From Aromatoleum sp. (GTDB taxonomy: Bacteria; Pseudomonadota; Gammaproteobacteria; Burkholderiales; Casimicrobiaceae): DNA of 5,218 nucleotides. The stretch covers positions 1 through 5,218 of the forward strand of contig JAAFGU010000194.1 of assembly GCA_010365205.1 (NCBI GenBank), in the 5' to 3' direction. The notes beneath the pieces are model-generated. The model was not told where the DNA came from, searched no databases, and saw only the letters and a list, made by a program, of their open reading frames with translations. Of the stretch, positions 1-4,723 are shown in pieces. Positions within the stretch are counted from its first letter, which is position 1. The number at the start of each line of letters is the position of its first letter. Both the position numbers and the translations under genes were made by a program.

Positions 1-882
1 CGGCGCGACCCGCGCCGCGGCGGCGGTGGGCGTCGGCGCGCGCACGTCGGCAACGAAATCGCAGATCGTGAAATCAGTTTCATGGCCGACGCCCGACACG
101 ATGGGCAGCGCCGATTCGTAGACCGCCTGCGCGACGGCTTCTTCGTTGAATGCCCAAAGGTCCTCGATCGACCCGCCGCCGCGGCACAGGAGCAGGACAT
201 CGACTTCGGCGCGCGCGTTGGCGGTGCGGATGGCCTGGGCGATTTCCGCGGGCGCGCCTGCGCCTTGCACCGCGCTCGGGTACAGGACGATCGACAGCGA
301 CGGCCAGCGAACGCGCAGCGTCGTCAAAACGTCGCGCAGCGCAGCGGCCCGCGGCGAGGTGATGATGCCGACCGCACGCGGGAAGGCAGGCAGGGAGCGC
401 TTGCGTTCCGCGGCGAACCAGCCGGCGGCCTCGAGGCGAGCCTTCAGCCGCGCGAATCGCTCGTACAACACGCCGACGCCCGCCAGGCGGATCGACTCGA
501 CGTTGAGTTGGAACTCGCCGCGCGCTTCGTAGATCGACGCGGTGGCGCGGACTTCGACCGACAGACCGTCCTTCAGCGCGAAGTCGGCGAATTGCGCCTT
601 GTGGCGGAAGAACACGCATCGCACCTGTGCCTGCGTATCCTTGAGGTTGAAATAGCAGTGACCGGAGGCGGCGCGGGTGAAGGTCGAGATTTCGCCGGCG
701 ACCCAGACCAGGCCCAGGTGTTTTTCGAGCAGCAGGCGGGCGGAACTGACCAGCAGCCCCACCGGGAGGACCGTCGAGTATCCCGGCAAGCGATTTTCCG
801 GTACCTGTCCGGATCCCGGCGCCGATTCCGCCGCGGAATCGAAGTGGGCGCTTGCTTTATTGGTCAAGTTAGTCGAGTCCAC
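1..882 (-). CDS. xseA: Exodeoxyribonuclease VII large subunit, 3' end cut by window edge
   Basis: This is the large, catalytic subunit of exodeoxyribonuclease VII, which with XseB degrades single-stranded DNA into acid-soluble oligonucleotides in the cytoplasm during repair and recombination. The 294 visible codons cover the N-terminal OB-fold (WVAGEIS at residues 60-66, SGH and LKD at about 73-82) and most of the catalytic domain (VGIITSP 171-177, RGGGSIEDLWAFNEE from 234, GVGHETDF from about 264). The residues matching the E. coli active-site set D155, R205, H238 and D241 appear as D184, R234, H267 and D270, a constant offset of 29. The family is usually about 450 residues, so about a third is missing beyond position 1. 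The start is uncertain because the frame has no ATG. GTG at 882, TTG at 867 and TTG at 789 are possible. The last would give an E. coli-like N-terminus and has GGA seven bases upstream. The gene is divergent from glnS. Confidence 0.93.
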   Translation of the reverse strand, partial: MDSTNLTNKASAHFDSAAESAPGSGQVPENRLPGYSTVLPVGLLVSSARLLLEKHLGLVWVAGEISTFTRAASGHCYFNLKDTQAQVRCVFFRHKAQFADFALKDGLSVEVRATASIYEARGEFQLNVESIRLAGVGVLYERFARLKARLEAAGWFAAERKRSLPAFPRAVGIITSPRAAALRDVLTTLRVRWPSLSIVLYPSAVQGAGAPAEIAQAIRTANARAEVDVLLLCRGGGSIEDLWAFNEEAVAQAVYESALPIVSGVGHETDFTICDFVADVRAPTPTAAAARVAP

Positions 883-917
883 GCCGGTTCGACAACGGGG
901 TCGCAGTAGCGCGTTTG

Positions 918-963
918 TCCATGACGGAAACGAGTCCGCTTTCGGTCATGCATTCGTCATGGA
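918..963 (-). repeat. Overlapping inverted repeats in the xseA leader
   Basis: The hexamer CATGAC occurs at 920-925, and its complement GTCATG occurs at 945-950 and 956-961. Two mutually exclusive hairpins result. One pairs 920-930 with 940-950 (CATGACGGAAA against TTTCGGTCATG, one mismatch, 9-base loop). The other pairs 918-926 with 955-963 (TCCATGACG against CGTCATGGA, perfect, 28-base loop). The element lies 36-81 bases upstream of the most distal xseA start, so it would be in the transcript leader if transcription begins further upstream. Whether it has a function is inference. Confidence 0.45.
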
Positions 964-1033
964 GCCTCGTCTGGCCCCGGAAATGGCCCGCGATACTGCC
1001 CCGGTGCGCGTTCCCAACACCTTGATAGGCAAG

Positions 1034-1078
1034 AAAAAAAGTCGGTGCGAAATTGGGCACGACAACGATTTTACCGAC
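1034..1078 (-). terminator. Terminator-like hairpin with U7 tract, minus strand, ahead of xseA
   Basis: On the minus strand GTCGGT (1078-1073) can pair with ACCGAC (1046-1041), a perfect 6-bp stem followed immediately by seven T residues (1040-1034). Four more A-T pairs (1071-1068 with 1053-1050) can form inside the loop. On the plus strand the hairpin is followed by CTGGGC, so only the minus-strand reading looks like a rho-independent terminator. No minus-strand gene lies upstream of it within the window except antisense to glnS, so it may end a short RNA or act as an attenuator in the leader of xseA. The loop is long, about 26 bases, which lowers confidence. Confidence 0.5.
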
Positions 1079-1080
1079 CT

Positions 1081-1098
1081 GGGCACTACTTAGCGCCC
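1081..1098 (-). repeat. Compact hairpin directly upstream of the minus-strand terminator
   Basis: Read on the minus strand, GGGCGC (1098-1093) and GTGCCC (1086-1081) form a 6-bp stem with one G-U pair and the 6-base loop TAAGTA. In plus-strand RNA the same position would be an A-C mismatch, so the structure favours the minus strand. It sits two bases before the terminator stem. A second copy of GTGCCC lies within the terminator loop (1060-1055), giving the GGGCGC arm an alternative partner. Confidence 0.4.
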
Positions 1099-1109
1099 GA
1101 ATGTACAAG

Positions 1110-1144
1110 ATATGCACACTATTATCCACAGGATTTGTGGACAA
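1110..1144. promoter_or_regulatory. Cluster of three DnaA-box-like sites
   Basis: TTATCCACA at 1122-1130 matches the DnaA box consensus TTATNCACA in full. It is flanked by ATATGCACA at 1110-1118 (8 of 9, same orientation) and, five bases downstream, TGTGGACAA at 1136-1144, whose complement TTGTCCACA matches 8 of 9 in the opposite orientation. The second and third sites also form an imperfect inverted repeat. DnaA is the replication initiator and also acts as a transcription factor. Such a cluster could regulate xseA or glnS, or titrate or reactivate DnaA. No other oriC landmark (dnaA, dnaN, rpmH or a clear unwinding element) is in the window, so I do not call an origin. Confidence 0.5.
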
Positions 1145-1151
1145 CGCTGCG

Positions 1152-1178
1152 TTTCGGGGGCCGAGCGGCGCCCCGAAA
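1152..1178. repeat. Strong GC-rich inverted repeat upstream of glnS
   Basis: TTTCGGGG (1152-1159) pairs perfectly with CCCCGAAA (1171-1178). GCC (1160-1162) then pairs with GGC (1167-1169), leaving a GAGC tetraloop and one bulged G at 1170. The stem is 11 bp. No T tract follows on either strand, so it is not a standard intrinsic terminator. It starts eight bases after the DnaA-like cluster. Confidence 0.5.
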
Positions 1179-1216
1179 GCCTTATCTGGCGCGGGATTCC
1201 GAACGGTCTCTGGTGC

Positions 1217-1253
1217 GCAGGGGCGGCGCGGTCGATGACGCCGCATCCCCTGC
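1217..1253. repeat. Second GC-rich inverted repeat overlapping the glnS promoter
   Basis: GCAGGGG (1217-1223) pairs with CCCCTGC (1247-1253), and the adjacent CGGCG (1224-1228) pairs with CGCCG (1239-1243). This makes a 12-bp stem interrupted only by a CAT bulge at 1244-1246, with a 10-base loop. There is no T tract after it. It overlaps the proposed -35 element and spacer of the glnS promoter, so it is either an operator-like DNA element or, if transcription starts further upstream, part of an RNA leader. Confidence 0.45.
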
Positions 1254-1263
1254 CGGTTAGAAT
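1235..1263 (+). promoter_or_regulatory. Putative sigma70-type promoter of glnS
   Basis: ATGACG at 1235-1240 (4 of 6 to TTGACA) and TAGAAT at 1258-1263 (5 of 6 to TATAAT) are separated by an ideal 17-base spacer. Transcription would begin near 1270, leaving a leader of about 30 bases before the glnS ATG. The -35 match is modest, and the call rests mainly on the -10 match, spacing and position. Confidence 0.45.
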
Positions 1264-1279
1264 ACGCGAACCACTTTGA

Positions 1280-1293
1280 TTGTTCATGAACAA
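1280..1293. promoter_or_regulatory. Perfect 14-bp palindrome just upstream of glnS
   Basis: TTGTTCATGAACAA is a perfect palindrome with no central spacer. It ends six bases before the glnS ATG at 1300 and begins about ten bases after the predicted transcription start. It could be an operator for a dimeric regulator or a small hairpin near the ribosome entry site. It does not match the E. coli LexA box (CTGT-N8-ACAG). Chance occurrence cannot be excluded. Confidence 0.35.
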
Positions 1294-1299
1294 AACCAG

Positions 1300-3177
1300 A
1301 TGAGTGCTGCACCGCCGCAAACGCCTGTTGCGCCAAAAGCGCCAGATCCCGCCGTGAGAACAGCCGGCAAAGAGGGTCGCCCGCCGCGCGACCCGGCGGC
1401 GCCTGCGTCCAATTTTCTTCGCGCGGTCATCGCCGAGGACAAACGGAACGGGAAATATGGCGGGCAGGTGGTCACGCGCTTCCCACCGGAGCCGAACGGC
1501 TACCTGCATTACGGCCACGCCAAGTCGATCATCCTGAACTTCGGCCTGGCGGCTGAAAACGACGGTCGCTGCCACCTGCGGTTCGATGACACCAATCCGA
1601 TCAAGGAGGACGTCGAGTTCGAGGATTCGATCGCCGACTCGGTTCGCTGGCTCGGTTTCGACTGGGGGCCGCATCGCCATCACGCATCGGACTACTACGA
1701 CCAGCTCTACGCGTTCGCCGAATGGTTCATCGAGCAGGGGCTCGCCTATGTCGACAGCCAGTCGGCGGACCAGCTGCGGGCGTCCCGCGGCACGCTGACG
1801 CAGCCCGGAACGGCGTCGCCGTACCGCGCGCGGTCACCGGAGGCGAGCCTCGCCCTGTTTCGCCGGATGCGCGGCGGCGAGTTCCCCGACGGCGCGCACA
1901 TCCTGCGGCTCAAGATCGATATGGCGAGCCCAAACGTCAACATGCGCGACCCGGGCATCTACCGGATCCGCCACGCCTCGCACCACCGCACCGGCGACAA
2001 CTGGTGCATCTATCCGCTCTACGACTACACGCACTGCATCTCCGATGCGCTGGAACGGATCACCCACTCGATCTGCACGCTCGAATTCCAGGACCATCGG
2101 CCGCTCTACGACTGGGTGATCGAAAAGCTTGCCGATGGCGGCAAGCTCCTGCGTCCGCTGCCGCAGCAGTACGAGTTCGCGCGGCTCAATCTGACCTACG
2201 TCGTGCTGTCGAAGCGCAGACTGATCGAGCTCGTCGCTGGCGGCCACGTCGATGGCTGGGACGATCCGCGTATGCCGACGCTGGTCGGCGCGCGACGTCG
2301 CGGGTTCACGCCGGAGGGCTTTCGTCTGTTCGCCGAGCGCATCGGCGTGTCGAAAGCCGACTCCTGGATCGACATGAGCGTGCTCGAGGACTGCATGCGC
2401 GACGACCTGAACGCGCGGGCGCCGCGCCGCATCGCCGTGCTCGATCCGGTGAAGCTCGTCATCGACAACTACCCCGAAGGCGCGAGTAAGGAGTGCTTCG
2501 CCCCCAACCATCCGCAGCGACCGGAACTCGGCAAGCGGGCGGTGCCGTTCTCGCGCGAACTTTGGATCGAGCGCGACGATTTTCAGGAGCATCCGCAGAA
2601 GGGCTACTTTCGCCTGTCCCCGGGTGCGGAAGTCCGGCTGCGCTACGCGTTCATCGTGAAATGCACCGGCGCGGACAAGGACGCTGCCGGCAACGTGACG
2701 GCGATTCACTGCACCTACGATGCGGACACGCGCAGCGGGACGCCGGGCGCTGACGCACGCAAGGTCAAGGGCAATATCCACTGGCTGTCGGCTGCGCACG
2801 CGGTGCCCGCCGAGGTCCGGCTTTACGACCGGCTCTTCGCCGCGCCATTTCCGGGCCTGCGCAATCCCTGGGGCACGCGCGGTGACGACGCGCCGGTCGA
2901 GGCGGTGGTGTCCCCCGGGCACGCGACGGTGGTCGCCGGCGACGACGACGCCGACCCGGCGGAACCGGTGGAGCGCAATTATCTCGACGACCTCAATCCT
3001 GCGTCGAAGCGGGTGATTACCGCGTTCGTCGAGCCGCTGCTGGCCGCGGCCGCACGCGAAGACCGGATTCAGTTCGAGCGGCACGGGTACTTCGTCGCCG
3101 ATCTCGCGGATCACGCGCCCGGCAAGCCGGTGTTCAACCGCGCGGTCACGCTGAAGGACTCCTGGGCGAAACCGTAG
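1300..3177 (+). CDS. glnS: Glutaminyl-tRNA synthetase (class I)
   Basis: This enzyme charges tRNA-Gln directly with glutamine, using ATP, in the cytoplasm. The 625-residue product aligns with GlnRS through its whole length. It shows RFPPEPNGYLHYGHAKS with the HIGH-type motif as HYGH (70-73), LRFDDTNP, RGTLTQPG, KIDMASP, HHRTGDNWCIYPLYD, THSICTLEFQD, the KMSKS-type motif as VLSKR (302-306), then HVDGWDDPRMPT and the anticodon-binding beta-barrels (DPVKLVIDNY, CTYDADT, KVKGNIHWLSAAHA), ending PVFNRAVTLKDSWAK. These GlnRS-specific motifs exclude GluRS. The E. coli enzyme is about 554 residues. The excess here is a Pro/Ala-rich N-terminal extension of about 30 residues and an acidic insertion at about 520-560. 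ATG 1300 is preferred over an upstream in-frame TTG at 1276, which lies in the palindromic leader; neither has a clear Shine-Dalgarno sequence. The gene is probably monocistronic. Confidence 0.96.
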   Translation: MSAAPPQTPVAPKAPDPAVRTAGKEGRPPRDPAAPASNFLRAVIAEDKRNGKYGGQVVTRFPPEPNGYLHYGHAKSIILNFGLAAENDGRCHLRFDDTNPIKEDVEFEDSIADSVRWLGFDWGPHRHHASDYYDQLYAFAEWFIEQGLAYVDSQSADQLRASRGTLTQPGTASPYRARSPEASLALFRRMRGGEFPDGAHILRLKIDMASPNVNMRDPGIYRIRHASHHRTGDNWCIYPLYDYTHCISDALERITHSICTLEFQDHRPLYDWVIEKLADGGKLLRPLPQQYEFARLNLTYVVLSKRRLIELVAGGHVDGWDDPRMPTLVGARRRGFTPEGFRLFAERIGVSKADSWIDMSVLEDCMRDDLNARAPRRIAVLDPVKLVIDNYPEGASKECFAPNHPQRPELGKRAVPFSRELWIERDDFQEHPQKGYFRLSPGAEVRLRYAFIVKCTGADKDAAGNVTAIHCTYDADTRSGTPGADARKVKGNIHWLSAAHAVPAEVRLYDRLFAAPFPGLRNPWGTRGDDAPVEAVVSPGHATVVAGDDDADPAEPVERNYLDDLNPASKRVITAFVEPLLAAAAREDRIQFERHGYFVADLADHAPGKPVFNRAVTLKDSWAKP

Positions 3178-3180
3178 CGC

Positions 3181-3209
3181 CGCCGCGCTTCGCCCCGCTC
3201 CCCGCGGCG
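3181..3209 (+). terminator. GC-rich hairpin after glnS, possible weak terminator
   Basis: CGCCGCG (3181-3187) pairs perfectly with CGCGGCG (3203-3209), with a 15-base loop, starting three bases after the glnS stop codon. It is followed by AATTCATTCT rather than a clean T tract. It could help end glnS transcription or protect the 3' end of the mRNA, but it is not a convincing intrinsic terminator. Confidence 0.3.
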
Positions 3210-3232
3210 AATTCATTCTCGCGCCGTCGCTG

Positions 3233-3261
3233 TTTTGTTGAGCTCGGGGTCGCGCTAAGAT
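3233..3261 (+). promoter_or_regulatory. Possible promoter of htpX
   Basis: TAAGAT at 3256-3261 (4 of 6 to TATAAT) lies 32 bases before the htpX ATG. T-rich sequence TTTTGTTG at 3233-3240 lies upstream in the -35 region, although no hexamer there matches TTGACA well at 16-18 base spacing. The position fits and the sequence match is weak. A heat-shock (sigma32) promoter might be expected for htpX, but no paired -35/-10 set of that type is seen. Confidence 0.3.
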
Positions 3262-3293
3262 GGCGACCTCCCCGTTTCCCGACAGGTACTGCC

Positions 3294-4175
3294 ATGAAAC
3301 GCATTGTTCTATTCCTCTTGACGAACCTCGCGGTGATGGTCGTCCTCTCGATCGTGTTGCGGCTGTTCGGGCTCGATCGGGTGGCCTATGCGCAGACCGG
3401 TCTCGACTACACGGGACTCCTCGCGTTCTCGGCCGTCGTCGGCTTCACCGGCGCGATCATTTCGCTGCTGATGTCGAAGCACATGGCGAAGTGGTCGACC
3501 GGGGCGCACGTGATCGACCGGCCGAGCAACGACGCCGAGGCATGGCTGGTCGAGACCGTGCGGCGGCTCGCAACCACGGCCGGCGTCGGCATGCCCGAGG
3601 TCGCGATCTACGAGGGCGAGCCGAACGCGTTCGCCACGGGCGCGTTCAAGAATTCGGCGCTGGTCGCGGTGTCGACGGGGTTGTTGCAGTCGATGAACAA
3701 AGAAGAGGCCGAGGCCGTGCTCGGTCACGAAATCGCACACGTCGCCAACGGCGATATGGTGACGCTGACGTTGATCCAGGGCGTCGTCAACACCTTCGTT
3801 GTCTTCCTCTCGCGCATCGTCGGCTCGATCGTCGACAAGGCCGTGTTCCGCAGCGAGCGCGGCGGCGGCCCAGGCTACTTCGTCACCGTCATCGTCTGCC
3901 AGATCGTGTTCGGTATTCTCGCCTCGATCATCGTCGCCTGGTTTTCGCGTCAGCGCGAATTCCGCGCCGACGCCGGCTCCGCGCGCTACCTCGGCAATCC
4001 GACCCCCATGGTCAATGCGCTGAAGCGGCTCGGCGGTCTCGAGCCCGGGAAACTGCCGAAAGCGATGTCGGGGTTCGGCATCACCGACAAGGCCGGCGTC
4101 ATGGCGTTGTTTTCGACGCACCCGCCGATCGAGCAGCGTATCGCTGCGCTGCAGGGCATGCGTACGACCGGCTAG
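3294..4175 (+). CDS. htpX: HtpX family membrane zinc metalloprotease
   Basis: HtpX is an M48-family inner-membrane protease that helps remove misfolded membrane proteins, overlapping in role with FtsH. The 293-residue product has the same length as E. coli HtpX. Two hydrophobic segments lie at about 4-22 and 41-60. The zinc-binding HEIAH motif follows (H145, E146, H149), then two more hydrophobic segments at about 158-180 and 195-217. The likely third zinc ligand is E222 in RQREFRADAGSARYL, and the C-terminus has the typical FSTHPPIEQRIAAL. The conserved segment EPNAFATGAFKNSALVAVSTGLL precedes the active site. The start ATG at 3294 has AGG at 3284-3286, seven bases upstream. The gene follows glnS after 116 bases and is likely expressed separately. 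All catalytic residues are present and nothing is truncated. Confidence 0.97.
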   Translation: MKRIVLFLLTNLAVMVVLSIVLRLFGLDRVAYAQTGLDYTGLLAFSAVVGFTGAIISLLMSKHMAKWSTGAHVIDRPSNDAEAWLVETVRRLATTAGVGMPEVAIYEGEPNAFATGAFKNSALVAVSTGLLQSMNKEEAEAVLGHEIAHVANGDMVTLTLIQGVVNTFVVFLSRIVGSIVDKAVFRSERGGGPGYFVTVIVCQIVFGILASIIVAWFSRQREFRADAGSARYLGNPTPMVNALKRLGGLEPGKLPKAMSGFGITDKAGVMALFSTHPPIEQRIAALQGMRTTG

Positions 4176-4259
4176 ACCCGCGTACGCGCTGTGTCCGCTG
4201 GTCGTGGGCGGGCGTGCGGGCGCGGCGGAAACGCCCGTTGGGTGCAGACGGAGGGCCCA

Positions 4260-4484
4260 GTGTTCAAGATCGAAGTCGAAGATGGCCATGGCCTCTGGAC
4301 CGACGTACGCGGTGCCGATGGCGCGATCGTGACGTTCGCGAACGAGAACGATGCGCGCGCGAAGCTGGCCGAGCTGTATCCGGTGCTGGTGCAGATGGAA
4401 AAGTACGCCGGCGGCAAGCGCACGCGCGTCATCCGCGTTCTCGAAGACGAGGACGGCTGGCCGCAGCGCCCGCCCGACGCGTGA
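4260..4484 (+). CDS. Small conserved-looking hypothetical protein
   Basis: I do not recognise a named family, although the layout resembles short hypothetical proteins found in betaproteobacteria. The 74-residue product begins MFKIEVEDGHGLWTDVRG if GTG 4260 is used. It continues with a segment like TFANENDARAKLAELYPVL, a basic patch KYAGGKRTRVIRV and an acidic tail EDEDGW. It is probably soluble and cytoplasmic, since no signal peptide or membrane segment is visible. GTG 4260 is chosen because GGAGGG lies at 4250-4255 just upstream and because the sequence before it becomes Arg/Gly-rich and unlike a protein. GTG 4242 is an alternative. It starts 84 bases after the htpX stop on the same strand, so the two may be cotranscribed. 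Codon positions look coding (GC-rich third positions, balanced composition). Function is unknown. Confidence 0.65.
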   Translation: MFKIEVEDGHGLWTDVRGADGAIVTFANENDARAKLAELYPVLVQMEKYAGGKRTRVIRVLEDEDGWPQRPPDA

Positions 4485-4723
4485 TTCGTGGCGGCGCCCC
4501 CGCACATGCCCGTGCCGATTCTCGACTCGTCGCCCGCCGCGCGAACGCGGACACGGGGCCGGCGCGTCCGATGGGACGAAGCCCTGGCAGCAGGGCCAGC
4601 GATCGCCCTGGCGATGCAGCACGGCGCCCGACGTTCGCATCGCGCCCGCGGAGCGGACCGCCAGAGAAAACGGCCGGGACGCTGGTACGTCGCCGGCCGC
4701 CGGGCCCCGGAACTGCCGGGCGC
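4485..4723. other. Convergent intergenic gap
   Basis: This gap of 239 bases lies between the 3' ends of the small plus-strand gene and the minus-strand SWIB gene. An open frame runs through it on the plus strand (about 4488-4736), but its product is Arg/Ala-rich without any motif and overlaps the terminator, so it is not called. Two small GC hairpins lie at 4581-4596 (GCCCT/AGGGC) and 4602-4615 (ATCGC/GCGAT). They lack T tracts but may mark the 3' end of the plus-strand transcript. Confidence 0.5.
4665..4699 (-). terminator. Intrinsic terminator of the SWIB protein gene
   Basis: On the minus strand CGGCCGG (4699-4693) pairs with CCGGCCG (4677-4671), and GACG (4691-4688) pairs with CGTC (4681-4678). 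There is one bulged C at 4692 and a 6-base loop. TTTTCT follows directly (4670-4665). The stem starts 24 bases after the stop codon of the minus-strand gene, the usual arrangement for a rho-independent terminator. There is no T tract in the plus direction, so it is one-directional. Confidence 0.75.

Larger units (their letters stand above)
883..1299. other. Structured divergent intergenic region between xseA and glnS
   Basis: This stretch of 417 bases between two divergent genes holds no convincing protein gene. Open frames crossing it on either strand have no recognisable domain. The part from about 1021 to 1140 is clearly richer in A and T than the flanking genes. Several inverted repeats and site-like motifs are listed as separate entries: alternative hairpins at 918-963, a terminator-like element at 1034-1078, a hairpin at 1081-1098, DnaA-box-like sites at 1110-1144, GC-rich hairpins at 1152-1178 and 1217-1253, a promoter at 1235-1263 and a palindrome at 1280-1293. 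It must contain the promoters of both flanking genes. Confidence 0.7.

Noticed and set aside
82..909. A 275-codon plus-strand frame over xseA
   Set aside because: The minus-strand frame gives an unambiguous XseA with catalytic residues; the plus frame is its shadow.
1034..1144. Replication origin, because of the DnaA-like boxes and AT-rich patch
   Set aside because: Only three boxes are present and no dnaA, dnaN, rpmH, parAB or gidA neighbour is visible; the signal supports at most a DnaA-binding regulatory site.
869..1336. A 155-codon minus-strand frame across the xseA-glnS gap, considered as a hypothetical gene or as the N-terminus of xseA through a frameshift
   Set aside because: It has no recognisable domain, crosses the terminator-like element and the DnaA-like sites, and ends at 869 in a different frame from xseA, whose own frame needs no frameshift.
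1834..3216. A 460-codon open frame on the minus strand
   Set aside because: It lies antisense to glnS, whose product has clear family motifs throughout; the antisense product is compositionally odd and has none.
3270..3277. CCCCGTTT, resembling a sigma32 -10 element (CCCCATNT), upstream of htpX
   Set aside because: No CTTGAAA-like -35 lies 13-14 bases upstream, and the resulting start would be very close to the Shine-Dalgarno.
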